This document shows positions 18,030 to 29,809 of a stretch of DNA of 64,000 bases, piece after piece. Source of the DNA: Verrucomicrobiota bacterium. GTDB lineage: Bacteria; Verrucomicrobiota; Verrucomicrobiia; CAIQCK01. The stretch covers positions 23,952-87,951 of the forward strand of contig JAPLTX010000038.1 of the NCBI GenBank assembly GCA_026397915.1, written 5' to 3'. The translations under genes and the position numbers were made by a program. How positions within the stretch are numbered: the stretch's first letter is position 1; each line of letters opens with the position of its first letter. The notes under the pieces are model-generated. The model saw only the letters and a list, made by a program, of their open reading frames with translations, searched no databases and was not told the origin of the DNA.

Positions 18030-19421
18030 ATGCCTATAGACATCAAGAAGTTGGTCAGTGAGCGGTTGGGCGAGAACTATAGCCTGCACGAGCGCTACGT
18101 GAACTCGACGCTGGTGAAGGTGTTGCGCACGGTCGGGTTTGACAAGGTTTACGCGAAAGCTCTGGGCCAATACCTCTGGGACAAGGAAGGAAATCGTTAC
18201 CTCGATTACCTCAGCGGTTACGGCGTGTATAACATCGGCCGTAATCATCCGGCAGTGCAGAAGGCCATCCGCGATGTGCTCGATCTGGACCTGCCGAACA
18301 TGGTGCAACTCGACTGCGCGTTCCTCAGCGGCGTGGCGGCCGAGGAGTTGGTGAAACGCTGCCCGCCGCACTTGAACGCGGTGTTTTTCTGCAACAGCGG
18401 CACGGAGGCGGTGGAAGGCGCGCTGAAGTTTGCCAAGGCTGCCACGGGCCGGTCGCGCCTTGTGTATTTCGATAACGCGTTTCATGGGCTGACGCTTGGC
18501 TCCCTCAGTATCAACGGCGCGGAGAGTTTTCGCGAAGGTTTCGAGCCGCTGTTGCCGGGCTGCGAGAAGATCAAGATGAACGACATCGCGGCGCTGGAGC
18601 AGCTTCTGGCCAAACGTGACGTAGCGGCGTTCATCTTCGAGTGTTGCCAAGGCAAGATGCTGGACGTGCCGAAGGACGATTTCCTGCCGGCGGCGCAGGC
18701 GCTTTGCCGTAAATACGGCACGCTGTTTATCAGCGATGAGGTTCAGACCGGCTTTGGGCGCACGGGCAAGATGTTCGGGTTTCAGCATTGGAACCTGGAA
18801 CCGGACATCATCACCCTCGCCAAGACTCTCGGTGGCGGCTATGTCCCGTGTGGGGCGTTCGTCTCGCGGCGCGAGATTTACCAGAAAATCTTTTCGCGGA
18901 TGGACCGCTGCGTGGTGCATTCGACGACGTTCGGCCGGAACAACCTCGCGATGGTCGGCGCCATGGCCATGCTACACGTGTTAGAAGACGAGAATCTCAT
19001 CGAACGCGGCCGGAAGCTATCAGAGTTTCTGTTCACCGAGCTGAACAAGCTCAAGGAGAAGCACGAACTGATCAAGGAAGTCCGCGGCAAAGGCTTGATG
19101 ATCGGCATTGAGTTTAAGGAGCCGCGCGGGTTTCAGGCGAAGATGGCGTGGAAGACGATCCACGCAGCCGACAAGTCTTTGTTTCCGCAAATCATCGTCA
19201 GCAATCTGCTCAAGAAACACCGCGTTCTCGCGCAGGTCGCCGCTCACCATCATGATATCGTCAAGATTCTCCCGCCGCTGGTAAGCACGGAGGAAGACGC
19301 GCGTTGCTTCGTCAACGGCCTCGACGACGTGTTGAACGACTGCGATCGCGCCATCGGCCCGATGGTGGAGTTCGGCCTCGGCCTCGCCAAAGCTGCGATG
19401 TCCGCAAGAAGCGCGGCGTGA
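18030..19421 (+). CDS. Class III PLP-dependent aminotransferase
   Basis: The 463-residue protein has the fold-type I class III features: CNSGTEAVEGALKFA for PLP phosphate binding, DEVQTGFGRTG near 236, and the Schiff-base lysine in ITLAKTLGGGYVPCGAF near 264. An extended N-terminal segment (SLHERYVNSTLVKVLRTVGF) precedes the core. Length and that segment recall aminotransferases annotated as acetylornithine/ornithine-like, or HpnO-like enzymes of hopanoid side-chain synthesis. No hopanoid or arginine genes are adjacent, so the substrate is left open. Confidence 0.88.
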   Translation: MPIDIKKLVSERLGENYSLHERYVNSTLVKVLRTVGFDKVYAKALGQYLWDKEGNRYLDYLSGYGVYNIGRNHPAVQKAIRDVLDLDLPNMVQLDCAFLSGVAAEELVKRCPPHLNAVFFCNSGTEAVEGALKFAKAATGRSRLVYFDNAFHGLTLGSLSINGAESFREGFEPLLPGCEKIKMNDIAALEQLLAKRDVAAFIFECCQGKMLDVPKDDFLPAAQALCRKYGTLFISDEVQTGFGRTGKMFGFQHWNLEPDIITLAKTLGGGYVPCGAFVSRREIYQKIFSRMDRCVVHSTTFGRNNLAMVGAMAMLHVLEDENLIERGRKLSEFLFTELNKLKEKHELIKEVRGKGLMIGIEFKEPRGFQAKMAWKTIHAADKSLFPQIIVSNLLKKHRVLAQVAAHHHDIVKILPPLVSTEEDARCFVNGLDDVLNDCDRAIGPMVEFGLGLAKAAMSARSAA

Positions 19422-19664
19422 TAATGCCGCGCAGAGTGGCGCGGTGGGAAGCGTTTTGACAGCAGGCGCGAGCGGGAGGATGTTATCGCGTGAAAGGTGC
19501 GATCAACAACCTGTCGCAATTGCGGGATCTGCCGCCAATGTTTCATCCGACGTGGCTGGTGGTGCTGCTCTTCGTCGTCTGGCTGGCCACCTGTGCTGGT
19601 TGATGAATTGCCAGTGGTGGTTCCACGACGTTCCCGCGTTGAACCGCCAATGGGCCGCAGGAAT
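19422..19664. other. Intergenic region with possible tiny overlapping ORFs
   Basis: A GTG at 19490 opens 37 codons ending in a hydrophobic stretch (TWLVVLLFVVWLATCAG) with a TGA at 19601. Its stop overlaps an ATG that opens 23 codons (MNCQWWFHDVPALNRQW...). Tight coupling and one membrane-like segment are suggestive, but lengths are too short to call genes. No other signal is seen. Confidence 0.25.
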
Positions 19665-20084
19665 TCAGATGTAAAACATTCCCCCGGTTGGTTCAGTTGC
19701 AGCCGCAAGCTCCTCGAGCGTCACATCGTCCGCAATCTGCTCCGCGGCCGTTTTTATCTTCCGCCATACTTGCTTCATTCCCTCCGGACATTTGGGATCG
19801 CCAAGACTCGGTATGTCCAGCACATGCCCTTGAACAGCGCGCACCACATCACCAAAGGAGATTTCGCCCGGAGGCTTGGCCAAACAGTAGCCGCCGTCTT
19901 TTCCCCGTTTGCTTTTCACAAGGCCGGCGCTTCGCAGCACCGTGAGAATCTGCACCAGATAGTTTTCAGGGATGCCTTGCACAGTCGCCAGTTCCTGAAT
20001 GTGCATTGTCTGCTTTTCACCATAACGGCGTGCCATTAGTTCGACGGCTCGGCACGCGTAATCAGTTTTTATTGAGAGTTTCAC
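19665..20084 (-). CDS. Rrf2 family transcriptional regulator
   Basis: The 139-residue product has the Rrf2 winged helix: MKLSIKTDYACRAVELMA at the start, QELATVQGIPENYLVQIL as recognition helices, then KSKRGKDGGYCLAKPP as the wing. In IscR-type members three cysteines near residues 90-105 bind an Fe-S cluster. Here only one Cys (GDPKCPEG) is in that region, so a cluster of the IscR type is doubtful. It is divergent from gyrB and has no adjacent isc genes. The target is unknown. Confidence 0.88.
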   Translation of the reverse strand: MKLSIKTDYACRAVELMARRYGEKQTMHIQELATVQGIPENYLVQILTVLRSAGLVKSKRGKDGGYCLAKPPGEISFGDVVRAVQGHVLDIPSLGDPKCPEGMKQVWRKIKTAAEQIADDVTLEELAAATEPTGGMFYI

Positions 20085-20275
20085 GGCAGAAAAGTCATCT
20101 TTAGCAATCTAATCAAGATGGTTTTCTACTAGTTCTTGTGCGCCGGAAAGTCAAGTTTCCTGCCACGAATTGGCTTGCTTTGTCGCGCGAATGAACGATT
20201 TCTGCCCATTGTTGTGGTAGATTGCATCCTATGGATTTGCAATATGTTACGTCCGGAGTCGAACCTAGATTATCA

Positions 20276-22846
<2,571 letters not shown>

Positions 22847-22910
22847 CCGCCTACCGCCCTTGCGCACCCCGAACACAGGTCCATCAGCCAATCAGCCCTA
22901 TTTACCCATC

Positions 22911-25484
22911 ATGTATGTCCAAGGCGAAAAACTAAGTCCCGTCAACATCGCCGACGAGATGCAGAAGTCGTTCATTGATTATTCAGTGAGCGTCATCATC
23001 TCGCGCGCTTTGCCCGACGCCCGCGACGGCATGAAGCCCTCGCAGCGCCGCATTCTCTTCTCGATGCTCGAACTGGGCTTGCTGCCGAACCGCCCGTTCC
23101 GCAAGTGCGCCAAGATCGTCGGCGAAACGATGGGTAACTACCACCCGCACGGCGACCTCGCGATCTACCCGACGCTCTACCACATGGCGCAGGACTTCGC
23201 GATGCGCTACCCGCTCATTGATGGGCAGGGCAACTTCGGCTCGATTGACGGCGACGATCCGGCGGCCATGCGTTACACCGAGGCGCGCCTGACGCCGTTG
23301 GCGATGCTGATGCTCGCCGATCTCGACAAGGACACGGTTGATTTTCAGCCCAACTACGACGAGTCCAAGGTCGAGCCGAAGGTGCTCGCCGCCGGCTTCC
23401 CCAACCTCATCTGCAACGGCACCACTGGCATCGCTGTCGGCATGGCCACCAGCATCCCGCCGCACAATCTCAACGAAGTGGTGGATGCGCTCATCTATGT
23501 GATTGAGCATCCCGATTGCGAGGTCGAATCGCTTTTCAAGTTCGTCCAAGGTCCCGATTTCCCCACCGGCGGCATCATCTGCGGTCGCGCGCCGATTCTT
23601 GAGGCCTACAAGACCGGCCGCGGCTCGCTCAAGCTTCGTGGCCGCGCCGGCATTGAAGAGCACGGCGGCAAAGACCACATCATCATCACGCAGATGCCGT
23701 TCAACGTCGCGCCGTCCACCGTCGAGACGCAGGTCGCTGCGCTGGTGAACGACAAGAAGATCGAAGGCATCTCCGACATCCGCAACGAAACCAACAAGGA
23801 TGGCGTTCGCCTCGTCATCGAGTTGAAGCGCGGCGCGATCCCGAAGATCATCCTCAGCAACCTCTTCAAGCACACGCAGCTTGAGACGACCGTCGGCATC
23901 AACATGCTGGCCATTGACCACGGCCGGCCGCGCACGTTGAACCTCAAGCAACTGCTCCAGTGCTACACCGAGCACCGGCGCGAGGTCATCGTCCGCCGCA
24001 CGCAGTTCGAGCTTCGCGCCGCCGAGGCCCGCGCCGAGATTCTCGACGCCTATCTCATCGCGTTGGCCAACCTCGACGAGTTCATTCGCATTATTCGCGA
24101 GTCGCGCACCCGCGAGGAGGCGAAGATCAAGCTGCTGTCGTTTTCCTGGACCAAAGCGCAGGTGCAGCACTTCGGCATGCACATCCGCAGCGAAGCGCGG
24201 CTCGTCAGCGGCCGCTATGAGTTCAGCGAAACACAGGTGGACGCCATCCTCGAACTGCGCCTCTACCAACTCACCGGTCTTGAGCGCGACAAGATCGCCA
24301 AGGAATACAAGGCGATCATCGAGCGCATTGCCGAGTTGCAGGGCATCTTGGCCAGCGAGGCGAAGATTTGGGGCATCGTCAAACAGGAGATCAAGGATCT
24401 CTGCGAGAAGCATGGCGATCCCCGACGCACCGACATTGTTCCCGACGAAGGCGAGATCAGGATCGAGGACCTCATCGCCAACGAAGCCGCCATCATCACC
24501 ATCACGCACGGCGGCTACGTCAAGCGCACCGCCGTCTCTGCCTACCGCGCGCAGCGGCGCGGCGGCAAAGGTGTCAGCGGCGCCGACACCAAGGACGACA
24601 CGGATTTCGTCGAGCACCTGTTCACGGCCAGCACGCACGACTTCATCATGTTCTGCACCGACAACGGGCGGATTTACTGCGAGAAGGTCTATGACATCCC
24701 CGAGGCGGGTCGCGCCTCACGTGGCAAATCCATCGCCAACCTGCTGGCGCTGCGGGAAGGCGAGAAAATCGCCGCGATGATTCGTGTCCAAGAGTTTAGC
24801 GACAAACTGCACCTGTTCTTCGCCACGCAGAACGGCATCGTCAAGAAGACCAACCTGAGCGAATTCGCCAACGTCCGCCGCACCGGCGTGGCGGGCATCA
24901 ACATCGAGAAGGACGACCAGCTCATCGGCGTGCGTCTGACCACCGGCAACAGCGAGATCGTGCTGGTCTCGCGCAACGGCCAGTCCATCCGCTTCCACGA
25001 GGAAGACGTGCGCGACATGGGCCGCACCGCCACCGGCGTCTGGGGCATGGACCTTGAAGAAGACGACCAGCTCGTCGGCGTCGAGATCGTGGATCCCCAT
25101 GCCACATTGCTCGTCGCGGGCGATAACGGCATCGGCAAGCGCACCGAGTTCGAGGAATACCGCAAGCAAACGCGCGGCGGCAAAGGCATCATCACCATGG
25201 CCACCAGCGAGAAGACCGGCCACGTCGTGGGCGCCCTGAGCGTCACCGACACCGACGAGATGATGCTGACCACCGCCGGCGGCCAGACCGTCCGCTGCGC
25301 CGTCAAAGGCGTGCGCGTCTGCGGCCGCAACACCCAGGGCGTGCGGCTCATCCACCTTGCCTCCGGCGACAAACTCGTCGCCATCGCCCGCGTCATCAGC
25401 GAATCGCAGGAGGACGCCGCCGAGACCGCGCAGCCCGCGCTGCCCGCCCCTGCGCCAGCCGAATCGGAAGAAAAGAAGCCGTAG
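22911..25484 (+). CDS. gyrA: DNA gyrase subunit A
   Basis: GyrA cleaves and religates DNA. Start at 22911 ([17 protein letters not shown]) fits the family; the longer open frame overlaps gyrB. The winged helix has [15 protein letters not shown], and the quinolone-resistance region is [15 protein letters not shown], which shows Gly-Asn where many species have Lys-Tyr/Ser. The active-site tyrosine is in MRYTEARLT. The C-terminal beta-pinwheel has GyrA-box-like RRGGKGVSG and [10 protein letters not shown]. At 857 residues it is full-length. The C-terminus is Ala/Pro/Glu-rich. Confidence 0.96.
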   Translation: MYVQGEKLSPVNIADEMQKSFIDYSVSVIISRALPDARDGMKPSQRRILFSMLELGLLPNRPFRKCAKIVGETMGNYHPHGDLAIYPTLYHMAQDFAMRYPLIDGQGNFGSIDGDDPAAMRYTEARLTPLAMLMLADLDKDTVDFQPNYDESKVEPKVLAAGFPNLICNGTTGIAVGMATSIPPHNLNEVVDALIYVIEHPDCEVESLFKFVQGPDFPTGGIICGRAPILEAYKTGRGSLKLRGRAGIEEHGGKDHIIITQMPFNVAPSTVETQVAALVNDKKIEGISDIRNETNKDGVRLVIELKRGAIPKIILSNLFKHTQLETTVGINMLAIDHGRPRTLNLKQLLQCYTEHRREVIVRRTQFELRAAEARAEILDAYLIALANLDEFIRIIRESRTREEAKIKLLSFSWTKAQVQHFGMHIRSEARLVSGRYEFSETQVDAILELRLYQLTGLERDKIAKEYKAIIERIAELQGILASEAKIWGIVKQEIKDLCEKHGDPRRTDIVPDEGEIRIEDLIANEAAIITITHGGYVKRTAVSAYRAQRRGGKGVSGADTKDDTDFVEHLFTASTHDFIMFCTDNGRIYCEKVYDIPEAGRASRGKSIANLLALREGEKIAAMIRVQEFSDKLHLFFATQNGIVKKTNLSEFANVRRTGVAGINIEKDDQLIGVRLTTGNSEIVLVSRNGQSIRFHEEDVRDMGRTATGVWGMDLEEDDQLVGVEIVDPHATLLVAGDNGIGKRTEFEEYRKQTRGGKGIITMATSEKTGHVVGALSVTDTDEMMLTTAGGQTVRCAVKGVRVCGRNTQGVRLIHLASGDKLVAIARVISESQEDAAETAQPALPAPAPAESEEKKP

Positions 25485-25602
25485 TCGGCGCGAGCGGAAT
25501 CCGTGGCGGAAGCGAAGAGTTGGGGACGAAGCTCCCAGCGGTCAGCGGAACCACGGAACGGGCGGAAGGTCACGGAAAGGTGGAGCGCGGCCTCCGGACG
25601 CG

Positions 25603-26160
25603 CTATCCGTTTTGGACAACGACGGGTTTGCCCTCTTTCTCCAGCTTTGGCTGATGTTCGAGGAAACTCACCAAATCTCTCACCGTCATGACCTTGCAGT
25701 AGTAGGGATTCTTCTCCGTGTGCTCCAACGACCGACCTGCGCGACGGGCAATCTCCGGCAGCAAGTCCATGCTCATATCTTCGTCGTCAATCTGCAAATC
25801 CTCCTCCCAGCGATCATCGGGTCGGAGGGGAAATGCACCGCCATCAACTTGAACGCACCGGCTCATCTCCTCGTAAACCGCACGAAGAATCCAAGTGTCC
25901 GTGGAGTGGCAATCGAAGGCGCGAACGAACGTGCAGATGTCTTCGCCGGCACGGCTCTGGGCCAAAGCCTGCATTTGGCGGATATACTTCACGTTGCTGC
26001 GCCAGATGAACACCGCAATAGCCGGCAGGGCAAGCAAAAGCCATGGGCATTTGTAGAAGCCGTAGCCGCAGGCACCGAGCACAACAGCGAGAAGCAGACA
26101 GGCCCAGATAGATGCTTTTTGGGTTAGTCTGCCGGGCATCCATCTGGAGAATGTTCTCAT
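25603..26160 (-). CDS. Membrane-anchored hypothetical protein
   Basis: The 185-residue product has two adjacent hydrophobic segments (ASIWACLLLAVVLGACGYGF and PWLLLALPAIAVFIW). A soluble C-terminal domain follows, containing RAFDCHSTDTWILRAVYEEM and VMTVRDLVSFLEHQP. The soluble part is acidic and probably cytoplasmic. I recognise no family. It is convergent with gyrA and 158 bp from the next minus-strand gene upstream. Confidence 0.65.
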   Translation of the reverse strand: MRTFSRWMPGRLTQKASIWACLLLAVVLGACGYGFYKCPWLLLALPAIAVFIWRSNVKYIRQMQALAQSRAGEDICTFVRAFDCHSTDTWILRAVYEEMSRCVQVDGGAFPLRPDDRWEEDLQIDDEDMSMDLLPEIARRAGRSLEHTEKNPYYCKVMTVRDLVSFLEHQPKLEKEGKPVVVQNG

Positions 26161-26310
26161 GGCAACTGATCTTACACTTCGCCTTCTCCGCCCATAGTCC
26201 TACCGGCGGCTGGCGGGGACAAGGGAAATTCCTTTGCGGAAAGTGGTGAGTTCAAAATTAAAAGTGAAGAGTTGGCGGCGCTTCACCCGCCGCGCTCGGC
26301 CCCGCCGCCC

Positions 26311-26652
26311 TTAATGGTCATGGAATTTGCCTGACACGCGACTGTTTAGTCCGAAGTATATTTCCATCGTGCAATACTTCAGTTGCCCAAAGCTGCCATA
26401 GCAGAATGCCGTATAGTCAGTGGTGTCATACCGACTGGCGGGTGAAACTCCCAATATCTCTTCGGCGCTGTTATGTCGAATGTAACGTGGAACTCCCATG
26501 ATCTCTTGGACCTGATCTTTCGTCATGCCCACCTTGACTTGCTCGAATCTGTCCAAGGGAACCGTGTGGCCGTTGAAGAAGAAGACTAAAAAGCCAAAAA
26601 CTCCCAGCAGAAGAATTGCGAAAACCGTAACAACTTTAACCTTACCGCTCAT
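26311..26652 (-). CDS. Membrane-anchored SmpA/OmlA (BamE)-like small protein
   Basis: Start at 26652 (MSGKVKVVTVFAILLLGVFG) gives a single N-terminal membrane anchor; the open frame upstream of it runs through a palindromic element and is not likely coding. The 113-residue product has FEQVKVGMTKDQVQEIMGVP, the signature of SmpA/OmlA-type repeats, where a helix-loop packs on a small sheet. It lacks a lipobox cysteine, so it is not a canonical BamE. Role unknown. Confidence 0.6.
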   Translation of the reverse strand: MSGKVKVVTVFAILLLGVFGFLVFFFNGHTVPLDRFEQVKVGMTKDQVQEIMGVPRYIRHNSAEEILGVSPASRYDTTDYTAFCYGSFGQLKYCTMEIYFGLNSRVSGKFHDH

Positions 26653-26713
26653 CGTCACGATTCTGCGCCGTGTGTCTGCGCGCCGCAAGTTTGAAAGCGG
26701 CGCAAGTCCGTGA

Positions 26714-26794
26714 GGTGGGGCGAGACTCTGTCGAGCCGTCTTCGGATTGCGGCTGGCTCTTGCGGGCGGAGGCTCGACTGAGTCTCGCCCCACC
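26714..26794. repeat. REPIN-like palindromic element
   Basis: Inverted arms 26714-26737 and 26771-26794 (24 bp, one mismatch) begin GGTGGGGCGAGACTC and enclose 33 bp. It shows the same design as the elements at 11345, 27051 and 29110, but with a different arm sequence. Confidence 0.85.
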
Positions 26795-27002
26795 TTGGCT
26801 GAAGCAGTGCTCCCCGCCTCAAATTATTCTTGTCCGATTCGCGTAATTTCAGTAAGAGTGGCGATGAAGGAATAGGATTTACATGATACCCTGTATCATC
26901 CGGCGCAACGGCGCAACGGCGCAACCCCAACGTGTGTGCGGGGCCGCAACCGCCCAGCCACTTGGCGGCGGTAGCCGCGCCGGTTCCCCACTCCCTCCAC
27001 CC

Positions 27003-27030
27003 AAGGCTGCCAGTCCCGACAGCCTTTTTT
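27003..27030 (+). terminator. Hairpin with T-run
   Basis: AAGGCTG and CAGCCTT form a 7-bp stem around a 10-nt loop and are followed by a run of T on the plus strand. No plus-strand gene precedes it closely, so it may be part of a dispersed element. Confidence 0.4.
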
Positions 27031-27050
27031 GTTAGTTCGGTCATTACCCC

Positions 27051-27129
27051 GGTAGGGCGAATCGTCCCGCTGAGCCGTTCCCCCTTCGCGATCCCTCCGC
27101 TGCGGCTCGGCGGGACGCCTCGCCCTACC
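27051..27129. repeat. REPIN-like palindromic element
   Basis: Inverted arms of 27 bp at 27051-27077 and 27103-27129 start GGTAGGGCGA and include CGTCCCGC-GAGCCG. There are three mismatches, and the centre is 25 bp. Confidence 0.87.
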
Positions 27130-27190
27130 TGTCCCCGCCGCCCGGCCAACGACCGAAACTGTCGTTTTTTTGCTCCAAAAAATCCATCTT

Positions 27191-27431
27191 CCGGCCGGAT
27201 TGCGGATTTTTGGCTCCGCAAAAACGATATTCCGGCCGGATTGCGGAATTTTTGCTCAGGAAAACCGGTTTGCCGGCCGGATTGCGGATTTTTCGCTCCG
27301 CAAAACCGACATTCCGGCCGGATTACGGAATTTTTACTCCGCAAAAACCATATTCCGGTCGGATTGCGGAGTTTTGGCTCCGGAAAAACGGTTTGCTGGC
27401 CGGCGCACGGTTTTTTTGGTCAAAAATAGCC
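27191..27431. repeat. 41-bp tandem repeat array, six units, each with a hairpin
   Basis: The GGCCGGATTGCGG motif recurs with starts at 27191, 27232, 27273, 27314, 27355 and 27396, an exact 41-bp period. Within most units TTGCGGA and TCCGCAA form a 7-bp inverted repeat around about 8 T/G-rich bases. Units differ by several substitutions, but the spacing has no indels. There is no variable spacer, so this is not a CRISPR array. It lies about 110 bp before the FN3-like gene. Confidence 0.93.
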
Positions 27432-27543
27432 GCTTATGCCCTCATTACCCATCGCCAGAGCCGATTTCTGCCGGGCTGACTACTGTGTGGCCGGCCCGGA
27501 CGAACCGCCAAGCCAACAACCAACCCGAAAGCGTTATAATCCT

Positions 27544-28455
27544 ATGAATAGCCTGCCCAAGAACCCCGAAGACCTCAGCGACCAAGCCAAGATCACCAGC
27601 AACGGCCTCACCACGCTTGAGACCCCCATCGGCATCAAGCAGAACACCAAGGTCAAGTTCGACGCCGCCCGCAACCCATTCGACAGCACCTACCACGCCT
27701 ACAAGCTCGAACTCTCCAAAGGCACCGCCTGCACCGCCGCCATCACCGCCGCCACCACCCAGGGCCGCGCCTTCCTCACCCGCACCCGCGACACCCAGAA
27801 GAAATGGCTCGGCGACGCGCCCGGCCAAAAGTGGGTCGCCGCCGGCTGGCCCGACGACTCCCTTGCCATTCCCTCCGACAGCGCCGCCGTCCAGAAGCGC
27901 ATCGTCAGCGTCTCCCTCTACCTTCTGGAGAATCCCACGCGCGAAGTGGACGCCATGGATGTCACCAAGGTCGAGGCCGACGCCCGTGTCGCTGCCATCG
28001 CCGCCGCCCGCGAAGGCCGCAAGACCCACGAGTCCGGCCTCGAACTGGCCAAACAAAACTTCGACGCCGCCGACAACACCTTCCGCCTCCTCTACCACAG
28101 TCTCATCGAGGAAGTCGCCGGCCTCATCAGCGACAACGACCCGCGTTGGATAGACCTCGGCCTGCAAATGCCCGGCTACCCCGCCCGGCCCGACGCACCC
28201 GACAATGTCCGCGGCATCGCCCTCGGCTCCGGCCGCCTCCGCTTCGAGTGCGACGCGCCGCCGCGCGCCGAACACTTCCAATTCCTCTGGCGCGTTAAGG
28301 ATGCCGCCGTCTGGGAACGCATGGAGAGTTCCCCCGCGCCGAACGCCTTCCTTGAAGGCCAGACCGCAGGCGCCGTCATCGAGATCAAAGCCCGCGCCAG
28401 CAACAGCAACGGCTTCGGTCCCGAAAGCGACGTCGTCACCGTCACCGTTGCCTGA
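27544..28455 (+). CDS. Locus A structural-type protein with C-terminal FN3-like domain
   Basis: The ATG at 27544 follows a TATAAT-containing AT-rich stretch; the upstream open frame runs out of the tandem array. The 303-residue product has no signal peptide. An N-terminal Ala/Thr-rich helical region (FDAARNPFDSTYHAYKLELS, TCTAAITAATTQGRAFL) leads to charged helices with DAMDVTKVEADARVAAIAAA. A beta-rich C-terminus (PDAPDNVRGIALGSGRLRF to ARASNSNGFGPESDVVTVTV) reads like a fibronectin type III fold. It precedes the collagen-like gene, as a helical protein does in locus B. I do not recognise a named family; a surface-fibre or phage-like structural role is conjecture. Confidence 0.7.
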   Translation: MNSLPKNPEDLSDQAKITSNGLTTLETPIGIKQNTKVKFDAARNPFDSTYHAYKLELSKGTACTAAITAATTQGRAFLTRTRDTQKKWLGDAPGQKWVAAGWPDDSLAIPSDSAAVQKRIVSVSLYLLENPTREVDAMDVTKVEADARVAAIAAAREGRKTHESGLELAKQNFDAADNTFRLLYHSLIEEVAGLISDNDPRWIDLGLQMPGYPARPDAPDNVRGIALGSGRLRFECDAPPRAEHFQFLWRVKDAAVWERMESSPAPNAFLEGQTAGAVIEIKARASNSNGFGPESDVVTVTVA

Positions 28456-28464
28456 AAAGCATTT

Positions 28465-28608
28465 GCCCGCTAAACACGCGAACCATACGGAAGGAAATGA
28501 AGACAGGATGAACAAGATGAACAGGATTGCAGGCCGGACTTTCCCATCCTGTGAATCCTGTGAATCCTGTCAAAAACACTTTCGCGTCCTTTAGCGTGTT
28601 TAGCGGGC
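28465..28608. repeat. Nested inverted-repeat element, 144 bp
   Basis: Perfect 15-bp terminal inverted repeats GCCCGCTAAACACGC (28465-28479) and its complement (28594-28608) bound the element. Inside, 9-bp units of the ACAGGATGA type on the left are mirrored by ATCCTGTGA units on the right. It begins 10 bp past the stop of the FN3-like gene. It looks like a miniature mobile or folded-RNA element; no target-site duplication is evident. Confidence 0.8.
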
Positions 28609-28655
28609 CTCCGAAATTCTTCACTCTTCATTCTTAACTTTTTATTCTCATTCCC

Positions 28656-29084
28656 ATGCCCTACGACCCCAACTGGCCACAATCCGGTGACGAACTCACC
28701 GGCATCCGTCTCCGCGGACAATGGAACGGACTGCACGACGAACTCGAACAACAAATCGCCGCGATTCCCGCAGGCCCGGCAGGCAAGGACGGGAAAGATG
28801 GCATAGACGGGCGCGACGGCGTGGATGGTGCGCCCGGAGAAAAAGGAGAAAAAGGCGACCAGGGTATTCCAGGAGAACCCGGACCCGCAGGGCCGCCGGG
28901 AGCGGACTCCACCGTGCCCGGTCCGGCAGGCGCGAACGGAGCCGACGGCCAGCCCGGACCCGAAGGCCCACAAGGACCCGCGGGCGAAGTCTCCCTGACA
29001 CAACTCAGCGACGCCATCAACGGCACTACAACAATCTCGTCCGCGCGTTGCGCCGGAATATATGAGACAGCGAATGCGTTGTAG
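28656..29084 (+). CDS. Collagen-like protein, locus A, with frameshifted C-terminus
   Basis: The 142-residue product begins [16 protein letters not shown] and then has a run of Gly-X-Y triplets from about residue 43 to 109 ([16 protein letters not shown] and onward), ending [20 protein letters not shown]. No signal peptide is visible. The intact homologue at 46053 ends [12 protein letters not shown]. Here those residues are encoded in a different frame (stop at 29065), while the annotated frame ends [20 protein letters not shown] deletion has evidently removed the piece between AING and YNN and shifted the frame. The product may still fold as a triple helix. Function unknown. Confidence 0.8.
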   Translation: MPYDPNWPQSGDELTGIRLRGQWNGLHDELEQQIAAIPAGPAGKDGKDGIDGRDGVDGAPGEKGEKGDQGIPGEPGPAGPPGADSTVPGPAGANGADGQPGPEGPQGPAGEVSLTQLSDAINGTTTISSARCAGIYETANAL

Positions 29085-29109
29085 TGTCGGGCGTCTCGCC
29101 CGAACGCCC

Positions 29110-29199
29110 TGTAGTGTCGGCCGTCTCGGCCGACGGGACTTCTCTGATGCAAAATAGGATTCAAAACGCTGCGGCTCGGCCGAGATGGCCGACGCTACA
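29110..29199. repeat. REPIN-like palindromic element, copy in locus A
   Basis: Arms 29110-29133 and 29176-29199 are inverted repeats (22 of 24 pair) with core TCGGCCGTCTCGGCCGA. It is the counterpart of 11345-11437, with a recognisably homologous centre (GGGACTTCTCTGATGC). It is preceded at 29086 by a half-related GTCGGGCGTCTCGCCCGA. Confidence 0.88.
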
Positions 29200-29243
29200 A
29201 ACGCCGATGAAACTCTTCACTTATCACTTTTAACTCTTAACTT

Positions 29244-29264
29244 CTTCGTCTTGTAAAGACGAAG
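29244..29264 (+). repeat. Conserved hairpin before the locus A gene array
   Basis: CTTCGTC-TTGTAAA-GACGAAG forms a 7-bp stem with a 7-nt loop. The identical hairpin lies at 46752-46772, at the same place in locus B, between heptamer repeats and the first leader. Confidence 0.8.
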
Positions 29265-29271
29265 AGCGAGG

Positions 29272-29322
29272 CGGAGAATGGTCCGGAAGCCGGACGCGAA
29301 AGGAATGAGGAAAGAATGAAGA
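29272..29322 (+). repeat. Array leader repeat, first copy in locus A
   Basis: This copy runs from CGGAGAATGGTCC through GCCGGACGCGAAAGGAATGA to the GGAAAG ribosome site and ATGAAG start of the first small gene. Related copies lie near 29767, 30305, 31006 and 31442 in locus A and near 46777, 47308, 47950, 48478, 48986, 49647 and 50779 in locus B. Confidence 0.9.
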
Positions 29323-29747
29323 AGGAAACAAAACAGCGTATCGGCATCGCTTGTCTCGGCATCCCCCTGTCGGTGCTGGCCGCGTTTGTTGGTGGTGGCC
29401 TGACTGAATGGGCGATTCATTTCTGTAAGTTTGGCATGAGAGAACCTTTTCTCATTGGTTGGAGTGGTGATTTTATCGCTGGTGGGGTTTACGGCACCCT
29501 TATCGCGGCACCTGCGCTTCTGACCATGATAGTGTTTCACGTTTGTCGGCGCACGGTTCTTGGAAGACACGCGTTCGTGACAACCGTCATCTCCTCCCTG
29601 CTCACTAGCTTCGTAGTGGTCATGCCACCCCATCTCTGGCAGAACAATGAAGAATCCTATTCCGGCCTTCTTGTTGTGGCGTGCGTCGTCATTGTTGTGG
29701 TGTTTGAGATGCTCATGAGGAAGAGACTACAGGTGCAAAACGCGTAA
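29316..29747 (+). CDS. Small four-helix membrane protein (locus A array gene 1)
   Basis: The 143-residue product has about four hydrophobic segments: IGIACLGIPLSVLAAFVGGG, DFIAGGVYGTLIAAPALLTM, TTVISSLLTSFVVVM and GLLVVACVVIVVVFEML. It ends in a short basic tail. Its ATG is inside the leader repeat (GAGGAAAGAATGAAG). No family is recognised. Confidence 0.72.
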   Translation: MKKETKQRIGIACLGIPLSVLAAFVGGGLTEWAIHFCKFGMREPFLIGWSGDFIAGGVYGTLIAAPALLTMIVFHVCRRTVLGRHAFVTTVISSLLTSFVVVMPPHLWQNNEESYSGLLVVACVVIVVVFEMLMRKRLQVQNA

Positions 29748-29809
29748 ACGGCGCTGAGGCCGCAGCCAGAGAATGGCCCCGAAGCCGGACGCGAAAGGAA
29801 TGGAAAGCA

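Larger units (their letters stand above)
26653..27543. other. Repeat-rich intergenic region upstream of the locus A FN3-like gene
   Basis: This 891-bp region contains no supported gene. From left to right it holds a 24-bp-arm palindromic element (26714-26794), a hairpin with T-run (27003-27030), a second palindromic element (27051-27129) and a 41-bp tandem array (27191-27431). Long plus-strand reading frames cross the array only because the repeat has no stop in any plus frame. Confidence 0.8.

Noticed and set aside
22983..24638. Long minus-strand reading frame over gyrA
   Set aside because: It is antisense to a gene with clear GyrA motifs; its composition is Asp/Val/Arg-rich, typical of reverse-frame shadows.
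27191..27431. Possible CRISPR array
   Set aside because: The 41-bp units are contiguous, with no unique spacers between conserved repeats, and no cas gene is in the window.
26932..27547. Overlapping plus-strand frames across the 41-bp array
   Set aside because: They are open only because the repeat lacks stops in all three plus frames, and none has a credible start or ribosome site.
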